Shown in pieces: positions 11,967-23,017 of a stretch of DNA of 64,000 bases. Under the pieces are notes generated by a model. It did not search any database. It saw only the letters and a program-made list of their open reading frames with translations, and was not told the DNA's origin. The position numbers and the translations under genes are program-made. This DNA is from Panicum virgatum (lineage: Eukaryota; Streptophyta; Magnoliopsida; Poales; Poaceae). Where the stretch lies: assembly GCF_016808335.1 (NCBI RefSeq), contig NC_053146.1, forward strand, positions 40,792,470-40,856,469, written 5' to 3'. Every line of letters begins with the position of its first letter. Position 1 is the first letter of the stretch.

Positions 11967-12300
11967 GGGCTTGTTTGGTTTCCCATGCTAGAAAGTGCTA
12001 GAAAACTTTGATCACTAATTACGGTGTCAAATAAAACCAGTTTACAAAACCAACTCTAGAACCCCTGCACTAGAAACCCTAAAAAAATCTAATGAGGACT
12101 TTGACCGCGTGATTAGAGGATGGCTACTGTAGCATCGCTATAACCAATCATCGATTAATTACCGTCATTAGATTTGTCGTGAAAAGTTATACATATCTCT
12201 GAAAATATTTTGCAAGTAGACTTCAATTAGCACTTCATGCATGCAAGATTTTTTTTAAGAAAGCGTGCATTCTAGGAATCTAGAATAACCAAACAAGGCC
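11967..12300. mobile_element. Tourist-type MITE (PIF/Harbinger), 334 bp
   Basis: The left end reads GGGCTTGTTTGGTTTCCC and the right end reads, on the other strand, GGCCTTGTTTGGTTATTC. TTA is duplicated on both sides (11964-11966 and 12301-12303). These termini and this target site are characteristic of Tourist-like elements in grasses. Non-coding. Confidence 0.88.
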
Positions 12301-12303
12301 TTA

Positions 12304-13619
12304 GACAATTAGGCCCATGTAACCGGTCGAAGCCCAGATGGAGTGGACGAGCCCGGATTTAAGCCCACTAAAGATATTTCTAAATGGGCTAAATATGCTT
12401 GAAACCTATCGTAAAAGATTTGAAATGTATCCTCATTTACGCAATTGGCTCTTTCTTTATCTTCGAGATTTCGTTCTTTCCGGCCACACCATTCCTTTTG
12501 GAATTGTTTTAGTAATTTCCCCCGTATATATCCTACATCTGTCTACGTCTCCAAGAAAAGTTGTGGAGGCCTTGGTTGAATTTTATGGCATAGAACTAAA
12601 GCTCGGCTTAACTCAACGGAAAAACATCTTGAAGTATAAAAAAACCAAGAAAACATCTTACATTCTCTCTCTCTTTTTTAAAGGTCTTACATCCTCACTT
12701 TCTCGGTACTCATGGTAGTGCAAAGAGAGAGGTGAGCGAACACCCTCGGAACCAAAATGTATATTAGAAATGATGAATATCGATTCCTCACATGGAATCG
12801 CATAATTTGTTTAATTTATAAAGTGCATCTAGTTTAATTTATTGAGAATCAATAAGTAAAAACTTATAAAGACTGGTTTTTGTGTTACAAGATCCATCTA
12901 TCATATGATTTCACAATATTAACTTTATCATTTAAAATAATTTATTCTTACAAGAAATATTGGTCAAAGTGCAACGTTGGAGACCATGTCGATGTCCTAA
13001 TTGATTTATATTTGTGATCAAATGGAGCACAAAATTTCGTATCAAAATTCTTTTCCACCTTGCGTTACGTGGTAATGAATGGATGGATTCTTATCTACGA
13101 AGTGTTAACAATATCTCGAGTTCTTGTAGGATCAATTAATTTCATGGTTGGTCTGTGAAATTGGTCAGTAATTTCTGTTCCTAGAGATCTAGATCCTTTT
13201 CTCTGTTCTTCCAGCTGACACTGCCATAAGCATTAGAAAAAACTGTCAAAGACTCATAGTGGCTGATAATTCCGTTGACGCGTACGTGTTGCTTCCAAGT
13301 AACTGCCAGTGAGATCATACAAGTCTCTTGAGAGTGATAGATATGTATATACGTAGAAACGTACAATACATATATACATTAACTTGGAAGATATTTCTAT
13401 GTATGGATTGAGTTTGTTTCTGATTATCTATCCGCACGTCGTCAGCAGGCACAAGAAACGCCGCACTATACTGTCTCACATCTGGGTCCACGAATGCAAT
13501 CCCATGCATATGGTACGGTTGCTATATATCTTTGCACTTGTCAGACAATGCAACTGGTACAGGATTTTACAAAATGATGATGTGACACATGTTAGGATCT
13601 TGCTAGAACACGAAACTAT
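12304..13619. other. Intergenic, no gene recognised
   Basis: A frame at 12338-12718 on + (126 codons) has ordinary composition but no motif I recognise. It begins next to 'aggcccatgtaaccgg'-type sequence and is probably chance. The rest is AT-rich. The stretch ends at the LINE insertion site. Confidence 0.5.
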
Positions 13620-13663
13620 ACGTTGTCAGTGATGATTCGGGGGAAGGTGATGGAAACAAGGAG

Positions 13664-14855
13664 GTGCATGACACAGGGGCTACTACAAATAATTTGAAGA
13701 GTGGATCTGGTAACAATGTGACCAAAACTGCAAATAATTCAGAGAATGTTGTCTCAGGACCTACTCCAATGCATAGCCTGATTGCGGTGACACCTTTGGG
13801 TACTCGGCGTCCTTATCCCCAGTTCAAGCCGATTGTGTTGAATGGGACTGAAAAGTTGACTCAGATCGCGGTAACTAAACCCAAAATGGGTTTTAGGCCG
13901 GTTCATGGAATCAACAATAGTAAGTACCACCCTTTTTTCTCAACAGATAATTGTTGTGATGAATTATGTACACCATGACAAACTAATTTATCTGCTGCAG
14001 GGACGCACGAAAATATGGAGGAGGGTGCTACCGTCCATACCCCAAGTGGAAAATTGAGAACGGCTAGCAATTCTTCACATAATGTTCTCTCTCAGCATAC
14101 ACCAAACATCACGAGTAAGTCAGTTACGATTGTTCGCTCCTTTGATAATTTCAATGGAGATGACATATCGTCACGATGTGAGCTTTCTATTGCAGGGGAG
14201 ATTGAGCTTGAAAAACAAGTTGCTGCCCCGGCCTTTTTTGGAGAAAAATCGAGCGACATTATCTGTTTACATAGATGGCAAGCGCCGAAGCGCTCGATCG
14301 AATTACTCGTACAATGCAGATGGAACTGCTGCAGCTGATGAGTTGATGATGGAACGAGCACAAAGGCGGGCTGCCACTCGCAATTTGGACAGCTCGACTG
14401 AAAAGCCTCTGAGCACCCCTCCACTGGTCTCCCAGTCAGGTAATTCTTCGCCTGATAAGTTTTTACACCTCACTAAAGATTCTTGCATTGCAAACTTAAA
14501 ATCCACGGGTATCTCCTTGGGTAGCAGTAGCAAGACTATTAGCGTCTCTTACAATGCTCTTAAGAGAATTGAGGTAGATCGAGTTACTGTACAACCAAAA
14601 CAAACGGGAGGCAAGTGCATAGCAAAAGAGAGTGATTTTAATCCTTTTTTACTAAGTGATGATGAAGAACCCGAAGAGGACAGACTGCTTCTATCTCACT
14701 TAGTCAAAGATGTTACAGATGTGGATCTAGATGACTTGGACCTGGCCACAAGGATATGTGACCTTATTGCATCCAGTCATAAGTCGAAATCAACATCTAA
14801 AAAAATTAAGGCAAGAAAAAAGGTTAATAAACTAAATAAAAATGGTTTCACATGA
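13664..14855 (+). pseudogene. LINE ORF1 remnant (gag-like), 3' part
   Basis: Frames at 13664-13978, 14015-14338 and 14082-14855 together look like the variable C-terminal half of a plant L1 ORF1 protein: Ser/Thr/Asn-rich, then an acidic patch (SDDEEPEED) and a Lys-rich end. The zinc-knuckle and N-terminal domain would lie upstream and were lost with the 5' truncation. The final frame stops with TGA at 14853-14855, overlapping the ATG of ORF2 (ATGA). Product identity rests on position next to ORF2, not on a conserved domain. Confidence 0.65.
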
Positions 14856-17800
14856 AGGGTATTTTTTGGAATAGCAAATGTCTTTCAGACTTGGCTAAAT
14901 ATAAATACATCTCAGAAGCAATTAGGGACCAACAACTTGATTTTGTGGCGGTCATGGAAACCGGAAAACAAGATATGTCTAGGTCGAATTTAGCCCGTCT
15001 CTCTGGGCGACGTGGATTTTATTTGGCATTGTCTTCCCCCAAGGGGTCAGTCAGGTGGCATACTTCTCGGAATTAATGCAATGGTTCTCGAGTTATCATT
15101 CTTAGTGGAAGGGTAATTTTTTATTAAATTTCATCTCCGCAACAAATGTGATGATTTTAAATGGATTTTGATGGCAGTCTATGGTCCAGCACAGGAGGAG
15201 TTCAAATCTCCTTTTCTGTCTGAGCTCGTACGCACTTGCCAACAAAATCCATATCCCACGTTAATTGGTGGTGACTTCAATATTATGAGACACAGTAAGG
15301 AGAAAAATAAAAATAATTTTAATGCCCGATGGCCTTTCCTATTCAATGCAGTCATAGACAGCTTTGATCTTAGGGAAATTGACTTGACGTGTAGACAATA
15401 CACCTGGGCGAATTCACTACAAGATCCCACTTTTGAGAAGTTAGACTGGGTTCTAATGACTACTGAATGGGAATTAAAGTATCCATTGGTAACTGTACAC
15501 GCACTGGATCGAGGAGTCTCTGATCATACGCCATTATTGTTAGATACCGGAGAACCATCCTATAGGGGTATTGCCAAGCAATTCAAAATGGAACTTAGTT
15601 GGTTAGCTCGGGAGGATTTTCGGCATCGAGTGACAGAAATTTGGAATAAACCAGTACATAGTCGAAATTCAGTGCAACTCTAGAATAGGAAAATGGGGGC
15701 CTTGCGAAAACACCTAAGGGGGTGGGCAGGCCATCAGCATGGGTTGTATAAAATGCAGAAACAGAATTGTCAGTCAATCATTACAACCTTGGATACTACA
15801 GCTGAAAATAGGTTGTTGACTGATGCAGAACGGGAACAACTGGAGACAGCACGGGATAATATGGCTAAGCTACTACGTGAGGAGGAGCTTAAGTTCTATC
15901 AGCGTGCAAAAGCAACCGACGTCCTTCCAGGGGATAATAATACGAGATACTTTCAGATGATTGCCAATGGCAAGCACCGAAAGAAACATATCTTCTCTTT
16001 AGATAATGATGGGGTAAAAATTGAGGGACAAAACAATTTGAAAAATTAGATCACGCAATTCTATAAAGAATTATTTAGACCATCCGAGGAAAACCACTTT
16101 GCCTTTGATGAAAGCAGAATAGATGATATCCCACAAGTCAGTCAGAGTGAAAATGAATTCCTTATGGCTCCTTTCACTGAAAAGGAGATTCAGGATGCAA
16201 TTTTCGCAATGGAACATAATAAAGCTCCAGGTCCCGATGGCTTCCCAGCTGAATTCTATCAACAGTTTTGGGACGTTATCAAGGGTGATCTGATGCATAT
16301 GTTTCACGATCTTCATAGGGGGGACATTCCACTTTGCAGCCTGAATTTTGGGTAATAACCTTATTGCCAAAAATTCAGGAGGCAAACAAAATACAACAAT
16401 ATAGACCAATCTGCTTGTTGAACGTAAGCTTCAAAATTTTCACCAAAGTCGCCACCGTTCGCTTTAACTCAGTGGCGGATCATATTATTAGCCATACCCA
16501 AACAACTTTCATGCAGGGACGCAACATCCTAGAGGGAGTCGTCATACTGCATGAAACAGTCATGAGTTGCACCGGAAAAAACAAAGTGGGGGGTAATCCT
16601 CAAAATTGACTTTGAAAAGGCGTATGACAAAGTGCACTGGGATTTCTTGCTACAAACACTTCGGATGAAAGGATTCTCACTCAAATGGATTGAATGGGTA
16701 AAATCATTCATTTCAGGTGGAAGTGTAGCAATTAACGTCAATGATGAAGTAGGTCCTTTCTTTCAAACAAAGAAGGGCCTGCGACAGGGTGACCCCCTCT
16801 CCCCGATATTATTCAATGTAGTCACTGATATGTTAGCTATAATTATTAAGAGAGCTAAAGCGGATGATCAGGTAGGTGGAGTGGTACCACATCTTGTTGA
16901 TGGTGGAATTTCTATTTTACAATACGCTGATGATACAATTCTCTCTTTGGAACATAACCTGCAGAAGGCTCAAAACATGAAGTTGCTACTTTATTCTTTT
17001 GAGCAACTATCGGGTCTGAAAATTAATTTCCATAAGAGTGAAATTTTAAGCTTTGGAGAGGCCAAAGAATTCGAGGATCAATACATGGGACTATTTGGAT
17101 GCAATACATGTGCTTTCCCAATGAGATATTTGGGTATTCCTATACACTATAAGAAATTGTCAAATGCTGATTGGTTGAAGGTACAAGAAAGATTTGAGAA
17201 ACGCCTCCGTAGTTGGAAAGGAAAAAACTTGTCAACTGGAGGTTGTTTAACTTTAATCAATTCTATTCTTAGTAGTCTACCAATGTATATGATGTCTTTC
17301 TTTGAGATCCCAAAAGGGGTCCTAAAGAAGTTGGATTACTTTCATTCTCGATTCTTTTGGCAACGTGATGAACATAAAAGAAAATACCGTTTAGCCAAAT
17401 GGGATATCCTATGTCGAACAAGGTGGTCTAGGCATACATAATCTGGAATTAAAGAACACGGCTCTGCTTAGTAAATGGCTGTACCGACTATTAAAGACAG
17501 ACAACACATGGCAGCAGATTCTATGCAACAAGTATCTAGGGACCAAACCTTTGGTTCAGGTCTAGTGGAAAAGCGGAGACTCTCATTTCTGGGCAAGCTT
17601 GATGAAGGTAAAACGGGATTTTCTTAGATTTGGAACATACATGATTCAGAACGGGTCACAAGTAATATTTTGGGAAGATATCTGGTTACGAAATACACCA
17701 ATAAGAGAACAATATCCACAGCTATACAACATTGCTCAAGGGAAACAGGATACGGTGGAAGCAGTACTTAGTACGTATCCACCTAATGTATCTTGGTGGA

Positions 17801-18507
17801 GGGATCTTTTTGGCGACAAGCTTGTGATGTGGAATATTCTTCTTTCACGTCTTACACCTGTCGTTTTAAGTCAGGAGGAGGATGAATTCATTTGGACATT
17901 AGATCGAAAGGGTGAATTTTCAGTAAAATCGCATTATCTTGGTCTGATTCATCAAAACATTCCCAATACTAACAAACACCTTTGGAAATTAAAAACCCCT
18001 CTCAAGATCAAGGTTTTCCTTTGGTACCTTCGGAAAGGTGTTATTCTAACAAAAGATAATTTGGCCAGAAGGAACTGGCAAGGTAACCAGCAATGTTGCT
18101 TCTGTCATGAGAATGAAATGATACAACATCTATTTTTTGACAGTTGATTCGCTCGTCTAGGTTGGGCTACAGCTTATGCAGCTTGGGGACTCCCTAGGCC
18201 CCACAGTGTGGATGATATGTTTGGGCATTGGCTGGATGGAATTCAGTCAAACTTAAAACCTTTGATACTTTTGAGAGCATCAGCTTTATGTTGGCCTCTG
18301 TGGCTCTGTAGAAATGTATTTATCTTTGAAAACAAACACACATCTTTTTTGCAGGTCATATATCTAACTACGCATTGGCTACGTACTTGGGCTGTCCTAC
18401 AGAAGTCTTCTTCCCAGGAAGTCGTTGTAGCGGCTTCTCGGTATTTGGTGCAGGTGGCCAAGGAGTTTTTTACCCGGGCACATGGTCTTCGGATTGATAG
18501 TCATTAG
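14852..18507 (+). pseudogene. LINE ORF2 remnant: endonuclease and reverse transcriptase
   Basis: The frame opens at 14852 with MKGIFWN, the usual start of plant L1 ORF2. The APE-type endonuclease spans about 14852-15590 and includes GGDFN and SDHTPLL motifs. The reverse transcriptase spans about 16160-17200 and includes APGPDGFP, LRQGDPLSP and the catalytic YADD near 16925. A zf-RVT-like C-terminal part follows (about 17940-18147). It is broken by stops near 15074, 15681, 16047 and 16607 and changes frame at least four times (14852, 15168, 16334, 16632 and 17599 lie in differing frames). No functional protein can be made. Confidence 0.93.
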
Positions 18508-18654
18508 TGTGCCTTGAACTTTTTGTTGGTCTTTTAAGTTGAGCTGTGTCTTCTGGTAGAGGTTGGGAGGATTTCAGGATGTTCTATCACCTTCTCGTAA
18601 CAGCCTTGAAATTAATAATGCTTCCCGTTTCAAAAAAAAAAAAACGTTGTCAGT

Positions 18655-20012
18655 TGCATTGGCCGCTGGCCTCTCATCATATCTTTGGAAACTCATGGTC
18701 AAATAATGCCTGGAATGTCTGACTCTGAACAGGCAATGTTGATATGCATCTCTGCTAGTTCTGACCTATCATTGTCCAGCTTATTGGTATGAAATAACTA
18801 TGTCCATGAAGAATTCAAGGCCACACGCATACAGAGTCGTTAATCAAAAGCCTGGAATACTATTCAACAGAAGTGGCTGATTATTTTTAAAAAAACGAAA
18901 AAGTAGCTGATTATATATCAGTTTTGGGAGTAACCATGGTGCACCACTGCTGCAGCTAAGCTGCCAAGCTACTTTATTTGGCTTGTTGTTACTTAGGATC
19001 GAGTAGTATTCATAAGATATCTAAATACATGAGTCAAAAGATGCAGATGCAAGTCAAAATATGGTTTTCGTTTTCCTTTTTGCAATATATAGATGGTTCT
19101 GAATACAATAATTATGCATGCACCTCTCATATCTTCATTTTTTTATTTTGGAGCATTGATACAAAAAAATAGCTATATTGCATAGTTGCATCATGCTACC
19201 GGAAATGCTCTATATGCATGCTTGATTGGAGCCGTATCCTTCGTATTGCTGTGATGTCGTCTTATCTCAATTATCCATGCATGCGACCGTTAATTTTGGT
19301 TTCTGTAGTACGAGGACGTACACATGCATGTACCTTAGTGTAGAACCAATTTGGTAGAGCTCCATATGGTTTTGATTCACTATGGAAGCTAATTCTCGGA
19401 GAGAAATGATTCACTAACTGATAGTGATTCTCTAAGCAGATTAACTTTATGAAAACAGATCCAGTATGTGAAGTGAATCAGAAGAAGCTATATTTTTTAG
19501 ATCCTTTTTTTTGCGAGGATATTTTTAGCTCCTAGCTCCTTTGGTCATTTTAGGAATCAGTATATAGAATTACTTCTTTAAAAAAACATTTTGCAGAGTT
19601 TCTCCTGAATTCAGCAGAAAAGCTACTCTCAGAGCTAAGCCAAACACGATCTAACCTACATTTTTTTCTAGCAGCTGGAAGTACTTGCGACCATCTGTCG
19701 TAGTCGCTGATGTGCACATATGCAAATGATTCCAGATCGCAACTGAAAAAATTGCACAAAAAAAACAAATAAAGCTGGACGGCCTGATAGATATGTGCCA
19801 GATCGAAACCGTGTGATCAGATTGTTTTACAGCTTCAAAGCTGTCTGATCAGCTCATCAGCCTCTGGAATCTCGACCCCTGTATACTGAGCAGGCCAGCA
19901 CTTTCTTTTCTATTCTCGATAAAGATCGACTGAGCATGGTGCGGTGTCTGTAAAAGATCGAGGCACATGGTGTTGTTCTGGAATCATATCAATACATATG
20001 GCACCTGCAATA
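18655..20012. other. Intergenic, with a possible MITE at about 19345-19655
   Basis: AT-rich sequence without a gene. At 19345 'aatttggtagagctcc' and at 19636-19656 'agagctaagccaaacacg' form imperfect inverted ends of a type common in grass MITEs, but a clear target duplication was not found. Confidence 0.4.
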
Positions 20013-20014
20013 TA

Positions 20015-20286
20015 TCTAGTGCAAACCAAGGATCTCGTGCAACCCCGTGCAAACCTACTAAACAAAGTTTCAAAAAATTCTGAAAATTTGAGATGCATTT
20101 GAACCATTATTGTTGTCAGAAAATTTGTCTTTTTTGTAACTTCTAGAGTAAGACGAATTTGACCATGAAATTTTATATATAGATGAGGTAAGCTGAGAAG
20201 CACATTCATGATTTTTTTCAGATTTTTTTGAAACTTTGTTTAGTAGGTTTGCACGGGTTTGCACGAGATCCTTGGTTTGCACTAGA
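20015..20286. mobile_element. MITE with about 75-bp inverted repeats, 272 bp
   Basis: Ends start TCTAGTGCAAACCAAGGATC, and the right end is the reverse complement of the left for about 75 bp with only a few mismatches. TA flanks both sides (20013-20014 and 20287-20288). The central 120 bp are unique. The TA duplication points to a Tc1/mariner-like origin, although the termini are not the usual Stowaway sequence. The transcript would fold into a long hairpin. Confidence 0.8.
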
Positions 20287-20287
20287 T

Positions 20288-20585
20288 ACGTTGTCTATAT
20301 AATATTACTTATTTTGCATTAGATATTTTACTAACGTAAACAAAATCTGATGACGTAAATCCTGCATTGATCTGTTTATTTTTTTAATATAAAAAAGTTA
20401 ACAGACCCCAGTAGATTCTTTTTTTTTTTGGGGAATGACACTCGTACATTCTAATTATACATGAACACTTGCTAAAGAACCAAACCATAGAGAACATTTG
20501 TATTATCAATTTTCGGCTAATAACCCACAAATAACACGACAGTAAATAATGCACATTACAAATATAATCTAGCTAATAACCCAAT
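20288..20585. other. AT-rich spacer before the Sirevirus
   Basis: No gene or repeat of note is seen, apart from a T run near 20418-20430. Confidence 0.6.
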
Positions 20586-20844
20586 GGATGTGAGGAATGT
20601 TGAGTACCTTCTCCTAGCTGTGATGAGTGAATTGTCAACCGTGCGGTGTGATCGTGCGCTTGGTCTTTGGTTGCAGGTACTCGGGCGTCGAGTGTCGACG
20701 GAGAGTTGCCATGGAGGAGCTCGGGCCGGGTGGCAGCTGTGGCGTCCACTCCTGGATCGAGGGCGCAAGCGGCGACGGAAGACAGGTTTCTTGGTTTGCG
20801 CCACAAAACCAAGTAGGCGGACGGTAGTTGAAGACGCCAAGTCG

Positions 20845-21738
20845 TGGAGGCACGGGCGTCGGTCTCGGGACTGACGGAGGCGACGGGCGTCGACGGCGTC
20901 TAGGGCCTCGCTGCGGGCGAGGAGGTGACGGGCATCGGGCGGCGTCTAGGGTCGTCAGAAGGCCGAGACGGGAACGGGCGTCTAGGGCCATGGCGTGGAG
21001 GCGGGAATCTTCCCGCGCGTGAGTTTTTGGCGGTTTTCTCAAAACCGGCCACCTACACGGGTTTCGCGGACCCTCCAAAACCGCGGACCGGATCTTCATC
21101 CACACGGCGGCATCGCGGAGAAGACTTCGACTCGAAGAAAGAACCTCGATCGTCGGATGAGTCCATGTATCTTTTTCCGGTTTTGCCCGTACGGGCTTTC
21201 TAGTGTCAAATTGAGTCTAGAGGTAGTTTAGTCTTTTGAGTTGAGAGTTGTTGGGGTTAAATACCCCCTCTCCCTCTCTCTCTCCTTTGGTGGAGGCACG
21301 GGCGTCGGTCTCGGGACTGACGGAGGCGACGGGCGTCGATGGCGTCTAGGGCCTCGCTGCGGGCGAGGAGGTGACGAGCGTCGGGCGGCGTCTAGGGTCG
21401 TCAGAAGGCCGAGACGGGAACGGCGTCTAGGGCCATGGTGTGGAGGCGGGAATCTTCCCGTGCGTGAGTTTTTGGCGGTTTTCTCAAAACCGGCCACCTA
21501 CCCGGGTTTCGCGGACCCTCCAAAACCGCGGACCGAATCTTCATCCACACGGCGGCATCGCGGAGAAGACTTTGACTCGAAGAAAGAACCTCGATCGTCG
21601 GATGAGTTCATGTATCTTTTTCCGGTTTTGCCCCTACGGGCTTTCTAGTGTCTAATTGAGTCTAGGGGTAGTTTTGTCTTTTGGGTTGAGAGTTGTTGGG
21701 GTTAAATACCCCCTCTCCCTCTCTCTCTCTCCTTTGGC
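20845..21738 (+). repeat. Tandem duplication inside the 5' LTR, unit about 446 bp
   Basis: The segment beginning TGGAGGCACGGGCGTCGGTC occurs at 20845 and again at 21291, each running to the TC-rich 'ctccctctctctctcc' tract. The 3' LTR and the solo LTR at 49375 each have only one copy. The duplication is therefore private to this LTR and arose after insertion or in the copying event; the TC tracts at the joints may have mediated it. Confidence 0.92.
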
Positions 21739-22309
21739 CTGGACAGCACGCCGCCTCCCCTTCCTAGGCGCCCTCTTCCTCTCTTCCTCCTGTTCTTCTC
21801 CTTCTTCTCTAGGACTAGGACTTTGTGGATGGATTTTTGAGACTCTTGTACGGAGATTGATTGGGAAAGGAGGCCCTTTCCTCCTTGTGCCCTTTGGGCT
21901 TTCGAATTGAATTCAATCTCTTGTCTTTAGAGCTCTCGGTGTTTGAATCTTCCAATTTCTTGAGTTCTTCGTTTTGGGGTTTTATCCACTTGTTGATGTG
22001 GTCCTTGGGGCTCTTTTGTGCGGCTTCAATCGTCATATCCATGAGCTAAAGCTCCTGTAGATCATGAGCTCTCAAGAACTGAGTTTTTAGAAAACCCCAA
22101 AAACCCCGTTCTTGCTCGGTATTTCTTCAATTCCTCCCAGACCATGGAGTAATTAGTCGATTCCTTTTGTGGACGTATTCACAAGTCCTTTGTGATCATG
22201 CCTACAAAACTTGGTAAGATTTGGACTTGATTTGGCCACTCGATCATCGAGTTTTCAAAAGAACGCGGGCTGGAAAAATCGTTTCTGGGCACGGGCGGAG
22301 TTTTTCCTA

Positions 22310-22725
22310 TCACCGGATGAACCGACGTTTCGAAAGTACCCACATCGGATCAACCGGTGAGTAGGATTCTCATGTGTTAGGGTTTTGTTGTTGAGGCGTT
22401 GCACCGACGAGTTCCTTTTGTCCCTCATCGGTTCAACCGGTGAGTGGTTCTGTGTTTTGTGCTACTCTGCGGGTCGGTTAAACCGACGATGTGCTCGCGT
22501 CGGTTTAACCGGTGACCACTAAATTGTTTTGCAGTCCCTCTGGACAACTGCACCGGCAATTGAATTTGAATTTATCGGATCATCCGATGTTGCAATGTCG
22601 GTTGAACCGACGCTTCATAAGCCTATGCATCGGTTCAACCGGTGCTAGCTTTTTACTGTTGCAGGCTCTGCGCATCGGTTAAACCGACAAGGTGCCCCTT
22701 GTGCACGTCGGTTCAACCGGTGTGT
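22310..22725. repeat. Array of dyad-symmetric CGGTT.AACCG motifs in the 5' LTR
   Basis: About a dozen short near-palindromes of the forms CATCGGTTCAACCGGTG, GTCGGTTAAACCGACG and CACCGGATGAACCGACG are spaced 20-50 bp apart. They alternate between TCGGTT-type and CCGG-type halves. The same array is in the 3' LTR at about 31633-32042. Such palindrome-rich blocks are reported in Sirevirus LTRs and could form hairpins or bind a dimeric factor. Confidence 0.85.
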
Positions 22726-22955
22726 ATACCGTGCGTTGTTTCAGCTACTTCTTCTCGCTGTTTGCTTCCGCGCTACTTCTCGTTTGTCCTAGGGTTGTTT
22801 TGTGTTAGTGTAGCTCCTCTATAGCTACTCTACACTGCACCTAGGACTCTAGGGTTGGGTGTGTACTTGGGATCTTAAGCCGAGCTTCAGATTGCGATAA
22901 TTTTTTATCAGCTCCCATTCACCCCCCCCTCTGGACGCCTTTTCGGTTCCTCAAT

Positions 22956-22966
22956 TGGTATCAGAG
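22956..22966 (+). promoter_or_regulatory. Primer-binding site for initiator tRNA-Met
   Basis: TGGTATCAGAG begins two bases after the 5' LTR end. It is complementary to the 3' end of plant initiator methionine tRNA and is the standard minus-strand primer site of copia elements. Confidence 0.93.
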
Positions 22967-23017
22967 TTTGGTTGAGGTTTTCAGTACCTTAACCGGTTCG
23001 AAAACCACTTGGCGACC

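Larger units (their letters stand above)
13631..18643 (+). mobile_element. L1-type LINE, 5'-truncated, about 5.0 kb
   Basis: The 11-bp target duplication ACGTTGTCAGT flanks it (13620-13630 and 18644-18654), and it ends in a poly(A) tail of about 13 A just before the right copy. Internally it runs from the C-terminal part of ORF1 through an APE-type endonuclease, reverse transcriptase and a C-terminal zf-RVT-like region. The start inside ORF1 and the tail show insertion by target-primed reverse transcription. Frameshifts and stops make it inactive. Confidence 0.95.
20591..22953 (+). repeat. Sirevirus 5' LTR (2363 bp, internally duplicated)
   Basis: It matches the 3' LTR along its length with differences of a few per cent by eye in the segments compared (about 10 mismatches in 180 bp around 22060-22240, and about 3 in the next 220 bp). 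It is about 457 bp longer because of a tandem duplication at 20845-21738. It ends ...TTCGGTTCCTCA. Confidence 0.94.

Noticed and set aside
12338..12718. Frame of 126 codons
   Set aside because: No motif, no codon bias like the neighbouring host exons, and no supporting promoter or splice context that I could see.
20598..20604. LTR start at TGTTGAG instead of TGAGGAATGTTGAG
   Set aside because: With that start the flanks do not match. Starting at 20591 gives the perfect GGATG duplication with the base after the 3' LTR.
20635..21231. Several Arg/Gly-rich frames in the Sirevirus LTR, repeated near 30401-30976 and 49411-49731
   Set aside because: They are GC-rich LTR sequence present in every LTR copy, read in several frames at once and without a domain.
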